Positions 1-6,231 of a stretch of 7,144 nt of DNA are shown piece after piece. The first letter of the stretch is position 1; each line of letters opens with the position of its first letter. Origin of the DNA: Candidatus Pelagibacterales bacterium (GTDB lineage Bacteria; Pseudomonadota; Alphaproteobacteria; Pelagibacterales; AG-422-B15); NCBI GenBank assembly GCA_016777745.1, contig JADHQX010000065.1:1-7144 (forward strand), written 5' to 3'. The position numbers were made by a program, and so were the translations under genes. The notes under the pieces were generated by a model. The model saw only the letters and a list, made by a program, of their open reading frames with translations. It made no database searches and was not told the origin of the DNA.

Positions 1-224
1 GGATTAAAAGATCTAATCCAATTGCAATCATCATTTAAAAAATTTTTATCTATATATTTAAATGGTATGTTGTTTTTTTTACACAATGGGCTTAGATCTT
101 CATAATCACTATTAAATTCAGACTTTTTTTTAGTACAAACTCCAACGACCTGAGCATTGAGATCTATTAATTTTTGAAGTACTTTTCTTGAAAATTTTAT
201 AGTACCAATAAATATGATTTTCAT
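1..224 (-). CDS. Formyltransferase-like protein, N-terminal part (gene runs off the left edge)
   Basis: Seen: translating from the ATG at 224-222 gives 74 uninterrupted codons to the window edge, beginning MKIIFIGTIKFSRKVLQKLI. This resembles the N-terminal Rossmann-like half of the formyltransferase family (methionyl-tRNA formyltransferase, ArnA N-domain, sugar N-formyltransferases), which typically starts with a 'MKI.F.GT..FS..VL..L' strand-loop-helix, followed here by a 'VVGVCTKKKS' strand near residues 26-35. The catalytic Asn-His-Asp residues of the family lie further on, outside the window, so activity cannot be judged. The start overlaps the stop of the upstream legG as ATGA, with no clear Shine-Dalgarno sequence, which suggests translational coupling. 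Inference: in this operon the likely role is N-formylation of an amino sugar using formyl-tetrahydrofolate, rather than housekeeping Met-tRNA formylation. A different nucleotide-binding enzyme cannot be excluded from 74 residues. Confidence 0.7.
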   Translation of the reverse strand, partial: MKIIFIGTIKFSRKVLQKLIDLNAQVVGVCTKKKSEFNSDYEDLSPLCKKNNIPFKYIDKNFLNDDCNWIRSFN

Positions 225-1393
225 ATATCAAATTTAATATTAAAAAATTTTTTTTTTAAAATATTAACTAATTGTACAGTTTTTAAAACTTTAACAATTT
301 TTTTACTAGGATATCCATTCTTATAATAAGGATTTTTAACTTTTTTTAGAGAATTTTTAAATTTTTTTGAATAAACAATATTAATAGCTTTACTTATACT
401 TTTTTTATTGGGTAGACAATCAACTATACTTCGTGCTTTGATTCTACCTTTCTGTCGATCACCAATATTTATTGAAGCCAATTTAAAACTTGGTGCCTCA
501 AGCAAACCACTTGAGCTGTTACCAATAATAAAATCTACATATTGTAAAGCACTTAAGTATTTAAGTTGCCCAAATGAGGGTGTTGCAAAAAATTTTGTTG
601 GACTCTTTTTTATAAATTTGTCAATCATTTTATTTATAATTTTTCCGTCTGTATCACTGTTTGCTTTAGTAAAAATAATATTTGTATCTTTCAAATCAGA
701 TAAAGCATTCAGAAGTTCTTGAAATTGTTTTTTTGATTTATTTTTATCTAGAGTTACAGGGTGAAAAACAACTAAAATATTCTTACTTCCTAATTTAAAA
801 TTAATTGATTTTTCAAATTTTTTTTTACTTAATAATTTTAATCTCTTTATACTCTCAATTCCCATCCCGCCAACATTAAAAACTTTTTTAGGATGCTCAC
901 CCAATTGTATTACTCTTCTAGAATATTCTTTTGTAGCTGTAAAATGGATGTGACTCATTTTTGTTATACAATGGCGAATAGCTTCATCAATCAAACCTTC
1001 AGTTGCTTCGCCACCATGAATATGCACGATAGGAATTCTTGCAATCATAGCAGAGGTAGTCGCACTTAAAATCTCATATCTATCACCTAAGACTAATAAA
1101 ATATCTGGTTTTAATTGATTATAAGCTAATGAAAAAGATGATTGGGCTATACTCATAGACCTAGAGATACCTTTGGCAGTATCTGATGATAAATTTATAT
1201 TTATTTTTTTTTTAATTCTAAAATCTTTTTCAATTTCCTTATAAGTTAATCCAAACTCTGGGCTTAGATGCATTCCTGTAACAAGCAGTTGAAGTTCTAA
1301 TTTTTTATCAGCTTCTATTTCCTTTAGAAGCCAATATAACAAACCATATTCTGCACGTGAGCCTGTTACTACACATATTTTTCTTATACTCAT
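221..1393 (-). CDS. legG: UDP-sugar 2-epimerase (hydrolysing), LegG/NeuC type
   Basis: 390 aa, the usual length for hydrolysing UDP-GlcNAc-type 2-epimerases. Visible family motifs: TGSRAEYGLL at residues 10-19, GDRYE at 103-107, HIHGGE at 124-129, DEAIRH at 136-141, FHPVT at 210-214, the UDP-binding GNSSSGLLEAPS at 291-302 and NIGDRQKGR at 309-317. Family knowledge: NeuC makes ManNAc from UDP-GlcNAc, while LegG makes 2,4-diacetamido-2,4,6-trideoxymannose from UDP-di-N-acetylbacillosamine. Sequence alone does not separate them securely; a LegC-type aminotransferase and a PglD-like acetyltransferase in the same operon favour LegG. The start overlaps the synthase stop (ATGA at 1393-1390), with a weak GAG five bases upstream. 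The last 60 residues are very lysine-rich, and two A10 tracts (sense strand, at 1213-1204 and 257-248) lie in the gene, the second about ten codons before the stop. The reading frame is intact. Confidence 0.92.
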   Translation of the reverse strand: MSIRKICVVTGSRAEYGLLYWLLKEIEADKKLELQLLVTGMHLSPEFGLTYKEIEKDFRIKKKININLSSDTAKGISRSMSIAQSSFSLAYNQLKPDILLVLGDRYEILSATTSAMIARIPIVHIHGGEATEGLIDEAIRHCITKMSHIHFTATKEYSRRVIQLGEHPKKVFNVGGMGIESIKRLKLLSKKKFEKSINFKLGSKNILVVFHPVTLDKNKSKKQFQELLNALSDLKDTNIIFTKANSDTDGKIINKMIDKFIKKSPTKFFATPSFGQLKYLSALQYVDFIIGNSSSGLLEAPSFKLASINIGDRQKGRIKARSIVDCLPNKKSISKAINIVYSKKFKNSLKKVKNPYYKNGYPSKKIVKVLKTVQLVNILKKKFFNIKFDI

Positions 1394-2385
1394 ATAAACT
1401 CATCTTCTTGATAATCTTTTTGTGCTTTAGTGTTTACAACTTTATCCCAATGCATTGGGGATAACCCTCCTCCAGGTCTTTTTATTGCTAAATTACTTTT
1501 GTTTAAAACATCACCTTTTTTTATTATGGTTTTTGCTACTATTGACTTTCTCACAATTTCTATATTTAGTATCTCACTTTGAGAGGGTTTTTTAATTCCA
1601 TCGCCAAGTGCAATTTCTATGTTTCTAATAGCTCTTACCATTTCTTTTAACTGATATGGTTCAAGACTAGCTTTATGGTCTGGACCTTCCATATTCTTAT
1701 CTAAAGTAAAATGTTTTTCTATACAAGTCGCACCCATTGCAACAGCAGCTATATCAACTTCTATTCCTAGTGTATGATCACTGTATCCAAATTTTATACC
1801 TAATTCTTTTCCAATAGAAACCATTGCTCTTAGGTTTACGTCCCTCATTGGTGTTGGATACTCAGTGTTAGCATGTAAAACTATGATATCATTTTTTTTA
1901 GTTCCTGAATTAATTAGAACATCCAATGCATTTTTAACCTCATCCATGTTTGACATTCCAGTCGAAAGGATTATTTTTTTATTTAGCTTTCCTATATGTT
2001 TAAGATAGGGTAGATTTGTAATCTCACCACTTGGAATTTTAAATATTTTCAAACCTAGGTCATTTAATAAATCAATACTTTCAATATCAAATGGAGAAGA
2101 TAAAAAAATAATCTTTTTATTAACACAATAAGAAATAAGTTCTTCATGTTCTTTCTTATTAAGTTCTAATTTTTTAAGCATGTCAAACTGCGTCTCTTCT
2201 TTATTAGTTGTTTCTTTTTGATACGCTGCTTTTTGAGAGCTTTTGGTTGCTAAATTTTTTGCTTTAAATGTTTGAAATTTAACAGCATCTGCTCCTGCGG
2301 AACATGCTGTATCAATTAATTTTTTTGCTAAATCAAGTGAACCATTATGATTAACTCCTGCCTCAGCAATTATAAACACGCTCAT
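1390..2385 (-). CDS. legI: Nonulosonic acid synthase, N,N'-diacetyllegionaminate synthase type
   Basis: 331 aa, a full-length NeuB-family synthase that condenses a 6-carbon N-acetylated mannose-type sugar with phosphoenolpyruvate. The TIM-barrel domain (about 1-265) shows IIAEAGVNHNG at 5-15, AVKFQTF at 34-40, LSSPFD at 95-100, FKIPSGE at 115-121 and STGMS at 141-145. H225 (EKHFTLD) and H237 (GPDHKAS) are the expected metal-binding histidines. A C-terminal SAF/antifreeze-like domain (about 278-331) contains IKRPGGGLSP, whose arginine normally reaches the neighbouring subunit's active site. The signature LHANTEYPTP at 170-179 is of the 'TEYPTP' kind I associate with LegI; sialic acid synthases tend to have 'TNIYPTP' and pseudaminic synthases 'TSAYPA'. 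The start overlaps the acetyltransferase stop as ATGA (2385-2382). Substrate assignment to legionaminate is inference supported by the neighbouring genes. Confidence 0.94.
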   Translation of the reverse strand: MSVFIIAEAGVNHNGSLDLAKKLIDTACSAGADAVKFQTFKAKNLATKSSQKAAYQKETTNKEETQFDMLKKLELNKKEHEELISYCVNKKIIFLSSPFDIESIDLLNDLGLKIFKIPSGEITNLPYLKHIGKLNKKIILSTGMSNMDEVKNALDVLINSGTKKNDIIVLHANTEYPTPMRDVNLRAMVSIGKELGIKFGYSDHTLGIEVDIAAVAMGATCIEKHFTLDKNMEGPDHKASLEPYQLKEMVRAIRNIEIALGDGIKKPSQSEILNIEIVRKSIVAKTIIKKGDVLNKSNLAIKRPGGGLSPMHWDKVVNTKAQKDYQEDEFI

Positions 2386-2960
2386 TTAAGTATAGTTCCA
2401 GCTTTAATAAATCTTTTTTTCTTAATTTTGATATTTTCTTTTGTTGTTACATTGCTTCCAATAAAACACTCCGAGCCAATTTTTACCCCACCATTAATAG
2501 TTGTATTTGTAGATATATGGCAATGATTTAATATTGAGCAATCATGCTCAATCAATGCTTTAGAATTTATAATACAGTTTTCGCCAATATATGTGTTGGC
2601 ATTAACTATTGCATGATGCATAATTATAGTGCCATTTCCAATTTTGGAATGCTTAGAAACATATGAATTTGGAGAAAAAATAGAAGGTAAAGTAAAACCA
2701 GCTTTTTTTGCTAGTTTAAATAATTTTATTCTAAGATAAGGTGATTTAATATGACCAATTGTTATAATGGCATATTTAAATTTTTTGGCTAATAAATCTA
2801 AATCTGAGTCATTACCAATGACATTATATGCTAAAACTGTATTACCTAAATATTTTGGCTTATCTACTATTCCAGCAATTTTATATTTTTTTTCTTGCTC
2901 AATAACATCAATTACTGACTTACAATGACCACCACCACCAATCAATATAATATTTTTCAT
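2382..2960 (-). CDS. NeuD/PglD-family sugar O/N-acetyltransferase, probable LegH role
   Basis: 192 aa. The N-terminal domain (1-95) has the NeuD/PglD opening IILIGGGGHCKSVIDVI at 4-20, which forms the nucleotide-sugar binding fold. From about residue 98 on there are hexapeptide repeats of a left-handed beta-helix (SKIGNGTII, NTYIGENCII, GGVKIGSECFIG). H139 in ALIEHDCSI matches the catalytic base of PglD, with an acidic residue next to it (D140), and H148 in HCHIST matches its second histidine. Family knowledge: PglD acetylates the 4-amine of the UDP-amino sugar made by PglE; LegC makes the same type of product, so a 4-N-acetyltransferase (LegH) role between legC and legG is the natural reading. 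A sialate-type O-acetyltransferase (NeuD sensu stricto) is the alternative. It is shorter than usual at the C-terminus: the chain stops at AGTILK, before the usual VxGxPAK tail. It overlaps both neighbours by 4 bp. Confidence 0.86.
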   Translation of the reverse strand: MKNIILIGGGGHCKSVIDVIEQEKKYKIAGIVDKPKYLGNTVLAYNVIGNDSDLDLLAKKFKYAIITIGHIKSPYLRIKLFKLAKKAGFTLPSIFSPNSYVSKHSKIGNGTIIMHHAIVNANTYIGENCIINSKALIEHDCSILNHCHISTNTTINGGVKIGSECFIGSNVTTKENIKIKKKRFIKAGTILK

Positions 2961-4117
2961 AGCGTTACACTACTAGGTATATTAACTACACGTTCAAATA
3001 ACCATTTAGAGTTTTTTAAATTGTCACATTGCGCGTTTTTAAACATCGGAAGTTTGTTTATTAATATCCAAGGTGGTCTTGTCATTATACCGTTTGAATT
3101 TGTTAACTTAAGAAATTGATCACGAATAGTTTTGTTTTTTAAAATTATTACATTTAACCAGTGATTTGATTTACAAAATTTTATCTCTTCAAAAAAAGTA
3201 AAGTTAGTAAATTTGAAAAAATCTTTATATTTTTTTGCTAATTCACGTTTATTTCTTAAAAAAAAGTTTAAATTTTCTAATTGCGCTAGCAACAAAGCGG
3301 CATTTAAGTTTGGCATACGGTAATTATATCCAACCATGTTATGATAAAAATCCCATTTATGAGGTACCTTTGCAGTAGTACTTAAATGCTTTGCTTTTTT
3401 TGCAAGTATTTTATCATTTGTGAGAATACAACCTCCACCACCAGCTGTTATAATCTTATTACCATTAAAGCTAATAACACCTAGCTTTCCAAATGTACCT
3501 GTATGTTTATTTTTGTAAAAGCTACCTAAACTTTCTGCAGCGTCTTCAATTAAAAATATATGATGCCTCTTAAGTATTTTTTTGATTTTATCAATTCGGC
3601 ATGGGTGTCCATAAGTATGCATAGGCACACATGCTTTAATTATTTTTTTTGTTTTTTTATTAATGCATTTTTTGTTTATAATTTTGGTATTTTTTTCTAA
3701 AAATGATGCTAACGACTCAGGTGATAAACCCATAGTATCTCTATCAACATCAACAAATATTGGATTTGCTTTACAATAAGTTATAGCGTTACATGATGCT
3801 ATAAAATTTAATGGTTGAGTAATTACCTCATTGTCTTGTTCAACTCCAGCTAATATTAAAGATATATGAAGGGCTGAAGTACCATTGTTAGTGGCAATGA
3901 CATGTTTTGCACCAGTATATTTTGCAATTTTTTTCTCTAATTTATCAACAAATTTTCCAATTGATGAAACAAATGTAGAATCTACACATTCATTTAAATA
4001 TTTTTTTTCTAAACCTATAAATCTTGGTTCATGCAATGGTATAAATTTATTAGTATTATGTGTTTTTTTAATAAAGTTAATTGATTCTAAAATTTGATTT
4101 TTTTTATTATTATTCAT
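2957..4117 (-). CDS. legC: PLP-dependent UDP-4-keto-sugar aminotransferase, LegC/PglE type
   Basis: 386 aa, DegT/DnrJ/EryC1 (sugar aminotransferase) family, fold type I. It shows IPLHEPRFIGLEKKYLNEC at 26-44, STFVSSIGKFVDKLE at 47-61 and NNGTSALH at 77-84. VPMHTYGHPCRID lies at 164-176, the PLP-ring aspartate D192 in IEDAAESLGS, and the Schiff-base lysine K221 in FNGNKIITAGGGG. The substrate-site stretch VGYNYRMPNLNAALLLAQLE covers 262-281. The combination of HEP, SSIGKFVD, VPMHTYGHPCRID and TRPPW is characteristic of the LegC/PglE subgroup, which transfers an amino group from glutamate to UDP-2-acetamido-2,6-dideoxy-4-ketohexose. An N-terminal extension of about 25 residues precedes the conserved core. 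The ATG at 4117 overlaps the preceding SDR gene by 8 bp; no purine-rich ribosome site is visible just upstream, so translation probably relies on reinitiation. Confidence 0.94.
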   Translation of the reverse strand: MNNNKKNQILESINFIKKTHNTNKFIPLHEPRFIGLEKKYLNECVDSTFVSSIGKFVDKLEKKIAKYTGAKHVIATNNGTSALHISLILAGVEQDNEVITQPLNFIASCNAITYCKANPIFVDVDRDTMGLSPESLASFLEKNTKIINKKCINKKTKKIIKACVPMHTYGHPCRIDKIKKILKRHHIFLIEDAAESLGSFYKNKHTGTFGKLGVISFNGNKIITAGGGGCILTNDKILAKKAKHLSTTAKVPHKWDFYHNMVGYNYRMPNLNAALLLAQLENLNFFLRNKRELAKKYKDFFKFTNFTFFEEIKFCKSNHWLNVIILKNKTIRDQFLKLTNSNGIMTRPPWILINKLPMFKNAQCDNLKNSKWLFERVVNIPSSVTL

Positions 4118-5102
4118 GAGGAGTGTTATAGTATTTTTGATTCTCAGGATCTTTAATTAATTCTTCTTGAATTACACGTTTAATTTCATGAATACCATCA
4201 ATTACTTTCATAGTAATCTTAAAGCCTAGTTCATTTTTTATCTTATCAAAGTTTACTTTATAGTCTCTAGGGTCTTCATTCTTTTTTACATATTTAATTT
4301 TAGCATTAGGTAAAACTTTCTTAATTTCATTGACCAACATTTGTTTTGTGTAGTTTTCTTTTGTGTCTCCTACATTAAAAACATTGTATCCAGTTTTTTC
4401 ATGTGATGAATTTAATACAGTAATAAAAGCGTTAGAAAAATCTTTAACATGACAATAAGGTCTCCAAAATTGTTCTCCAAATATTAACAATTCTTTTCCA
4501 AGTGCAAGTTCTTTAGTAAACTCGTTTACAGTTAAGTCAAACCTCATTCTAGGAGAAAGGCCATAAACAGTAGAGAAACGAAGAGATGTTGGTGTAAAAC
4601 TGCTACTTTTATTTTGCTGATTTAAAATGTATTTTTCAAATTTTACTTTCAATTCTGCATAAAGTGAAACTGGAGCTAATTTTGAATTTTCATCTACATA
4701 TGCACTTGAACCCTCCATTTTTCCATAATTACTGCAAGTTGATGCAAATATAAATTTTTTAATGCCTAGTTTTTTACACTCATCAAATAACCATTTGCTC
4801 GACTCCCAATTTGTTTTAATTGCTAAATTTGAATATAATTTACAAGCTGGGTCTCCAACTATCGCTGCTAAGTGAATTATTGCATCAAATTGGTTGTTGG
4901 ACAAAATTTTATAGAATTGCACAGTGTTATTAATATCACACTTATAAAAAGTGAAGTTTTTATCATGCCATATACTCAATAAACTATCACCACCAAAAAT
5001 TAAATTGTCTACACAAGTAACTTTATATCCTTTAGATAAGAGCTCCTGTAATAAACACGAGCCCACATAACCGGCTCCTCCTGTAACAAGAATTGATTCC
5101 AT
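4110..5102 (-). CDS. Extended SDR NAD-dependent sugar-nucleotide epimerase, substrate unknown
   Basis: 330 aa. The Rossmann motif TGGAGYVG (7-14) and VDN at 31-33 indicate NAD(H) binding. HLAAIVGDPAC at 77-87 is a hallmark of one branch of the extended SDR family. The catalytic pair is Y148-x-x-x-K152 (YAELK), with ASTCSNYG (120-127) supplying the Ser/Thr. RFSTVYGLSPRMRFD at 175-189 and RPYCHVKDF at 214-222 are substrate-domain motifs. Dehydratases of this family carry an acid after the threonine (TDE in RmlB-type, TSE in LegB-type). Here the site reads T-C-S, which argues for an epimerase or reductase rather than a 4,6-dehydratase, even though it sits where legB would be expected. It is the first gene of the overlapping six-gene unit, preceded by the 125-bp noncoding gap; a weak TAGG lies close upstream of the ATG. 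The exact sugar cannot be named from the sequence. Confidence 0.86.
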   Translation of the reverse strand: MESILVTGGAGYVGSCLLQELLSKGYKVTCVDNLIFGGDSLLSIWHDKNFTFYKCDINNTVQFYKILSNNQFDAIIHLAAIVGDPACKLYSNLAIKTNWESSKWLFDECKKLGIKKFIFASTCSNYGKMEGSSAYVDENSKLAPVSLYAELKVKFEKYILNQQNKSSSFTPTSLRFSTVYGLSPRMRFDLTVNEFTKELALGKELLIFGEQFWRPYCHVKDFSNAFITVLNSSHEKTGYNVFNVGDTKENYTKQMLVNEIKKVLPNAKIKYVKKNEDPRDYKVNFDKIKNELGFKITMKVIDGIHEIKRVIQEELIKDPENQKYYNTPHE

Positions 5103-5177
5103 AAAAACCTACATACTACTTTACAGCATAATTAAAATAAGTTCAGTTATTATTTATAATTTTAAATAAAAAGCCAG
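5103..5177 (-). promoter_or_regulatory. Possible promoter region for the legionaminate unit
   Basis: This is part of the only noncoding gap of meaningful length in the window and lies directly before the first gene of the overlapping unit. On the minus strand one sigma70-like arrangement is CTGGCT (5177-5172), a 17-base spacer and AATAAT (5154-5149). That would place a start near 5141 and a leader of about 40 bases. A second, weaker candidate is CTGAAC, 17 bases, TAAAGT further downstream. The -35 candidate overlaps the terminator-like hairpin. AT-rich DNA makes -10 matches cheap, so only the position is a good argument. Confidence 0.25.
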
Positions 5178-5194
5178 TATGAATTAAATAGCTG
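5164..5194 (-). terminator. Weak intrinsic terminator-like hairpin after the UDP-glucuronate epimerase gene
   Basis: On the minus strand, CAGCTAT, a 7-base loop and ATACTG can pair as six base pairs with one bulged C, followed by GCTTTTTATTT. It lies about 35 bases after the stop at 5228, where the oxygenase/epimerase transcript might end. The stem is short and AT-rich, so chance pairing in such DNA is a real possibility. Confidence 0.33.
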
Positions 5195-5227
5195 TTAATT
5201 TTTTAATGTTTAAATCAATATTAATAA

Positions 5228-6229
5228 TTAACATTGATAGTGTTTACGATACCATTTAACAAAATTTTTAATTCCATCTTTATAATTAGTTTTTGGTTTA
5301 TAATTTGTTAATTTTTGTAATAGAGACGCATCAGCCCAAGTTTCAGTTACATCTCCTTTTTGCATTGGCATATAATTTCTAGTTGCTTTTTTATTAAGAC
5401 TTTCTTCAATTGCATTAATAAAATCAATTAATTTTATTTTCTCAGAATTTCCAATATTTACCACTCTAAAGGGTGCAACTGGAGACAAACTATCATTTTT
5501 AGAAATTTTTTTATTATTAGGGATGCAATTTACTAATAATTTAATTCCATTAACCAAATCGTCAATATAGGTAAAATCTCTATACATTTCCCCATTATTA
5601 TAAATATCAATTGGTTTATTATTTAAAATTGATGACACAAATTTAAAATATGCCATATCAGGTCTTCCCCATGGACCATAAACTGTAAAAAAACGAAACA
5701 TAGTAATTGGTATTTTCCATAAATGAGAATAGGAATGTGCCATGCTTTCATTTGATTTTTTTGTGGCGGCATAAATTGTTAGTTGTGTATCGACCTTATC
5801 ATTTTCTGTAAAAGGCATTTCTGTATTTGCACCATAAACTGAAGAAGAGGAGGACATTAATAGATGTTTTACTTTATGCTTTTTAGCTAACTCCATTACA
5901 TTAAATGTGCCAATTATATTTGAATTGATATAAGCCCGTGGATTTTCTAAGCTGTAACGAACCCCTGCTTGAGCTGCTAGATGAATAATTACATCAGGTT
6001 GAAATTTATCTGCTATCTCGTTTAGTTTATGATTATCTTCGAGCAAGCCTTTAGTAGTTGAAAAATTTTTATCTTTTAACAAAATATTTTGACGAGCATG
6101 TTTTATATTTACATCATAATAATCATTAATAGAATCATAACCATGAACTCTAAAACCCTCTTTCAATAATAACTTTGCTAAATGAAAACCAATAAATCCA
6201 GCAGTACCAGTAATAAAAATATTTTTCAT
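5228..6229 (-). CDS. capI: UDP-glucuronate 4-epimerase-like SDR (CapI type)
   Basis: 333 aa extended SDR. It has TGTAGFIGFHLAKLLL at 7-22, YDSINDYYDVNIKHAR at 31-46, HLAAQAGVRYSLENP at 83-97, SSSSSVYG at 126-133, the catalytic Y153-A-A-T-K157, FRFFTVYGPWGRPDMA at 178-193 and YRDFTYIDD at 216-224. The 'INDYYDVNLK' and 'FFTVYGPWGRPDMA' blocks are typical of UDP-glucuronate 4-epimerases, which interconvert UDP-glucuronate and UDP-galacturonate for capsule or LPS; length and motif order match that family. A stretch around residues 234-254 (including KKISKNDSLSPVAP) is a variable loop of the family. The start codon lies 2 bp after the stop of the Rieske gene with no clear ribosome site, so the two are probably cotranscribed and coupled. 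A related UDP-hexose epimerase is the alternative. Confidence 0.9.
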   Translation of the reverse strand: MKNIFITGTAGFIGFHLAKLLLKEGFRVHGYDSINDYYDVNIKHARQNILLKDKNFSTTKGLLEDNHKLNEIADKFQPDVIIHLAAQAGVRYSLENPRAYINSNIIGTFNVMELAKKHKVKHLLMSSSSSVYGANTEMPFTENDKVDTQLTIYAATKKSNESMAHSYSHLWKIPITMFRFFTVYGPWGRPDMAYFKFVSSILNNKPIDIYNNGEMYRDFTYIDDLVNGIKLLVNCIPNNKKISKNDSLSPVAPFRVVNIGNSEKIKLIDFINAIEESLNKKATRNYMPMQKGDVTETWADASLLQKLTNYKPKTNYKDGIKNFVKWYRKHYQC

Positions 6230-6231
6230 TT

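Noticed and set aside
9..165. Three AGATCT hexamers at 9-14, 94-99 and 160-165
   Set aside because: The flanking bases are not shared and the spacing is irregular; the sites fall inside coding sequence. I treat them as chance.
221..260. Programmed frameshift fusing legG to the formyltransferase at the A10 tract
   Set aside because: One inserted base gives an immediate TAA, and one deleted base reads through the junction in a frame that is not the formyltransferase frame, so no fusion would be made.
408..722. Plus-strand open frame of 104 codons
   Set aside because: It lies entirely inside the well-supported legG gene on the other strand and has no recognisable motif; it is an antisense shadow.
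2925..3119. Plus-strand open frame of 64 codons across the legC/acetyltransferase junction
   Set aside because: It is antisense to two conserved genes, short and without family resemblance.
3885..4097. Plus-strand open frame of 70 codons with a hydrophobic stretch
   Set aside because: It is antisense to the N-terminal region of legC; the apparent hydrophobicity comes from reading the complement of conserved codons.
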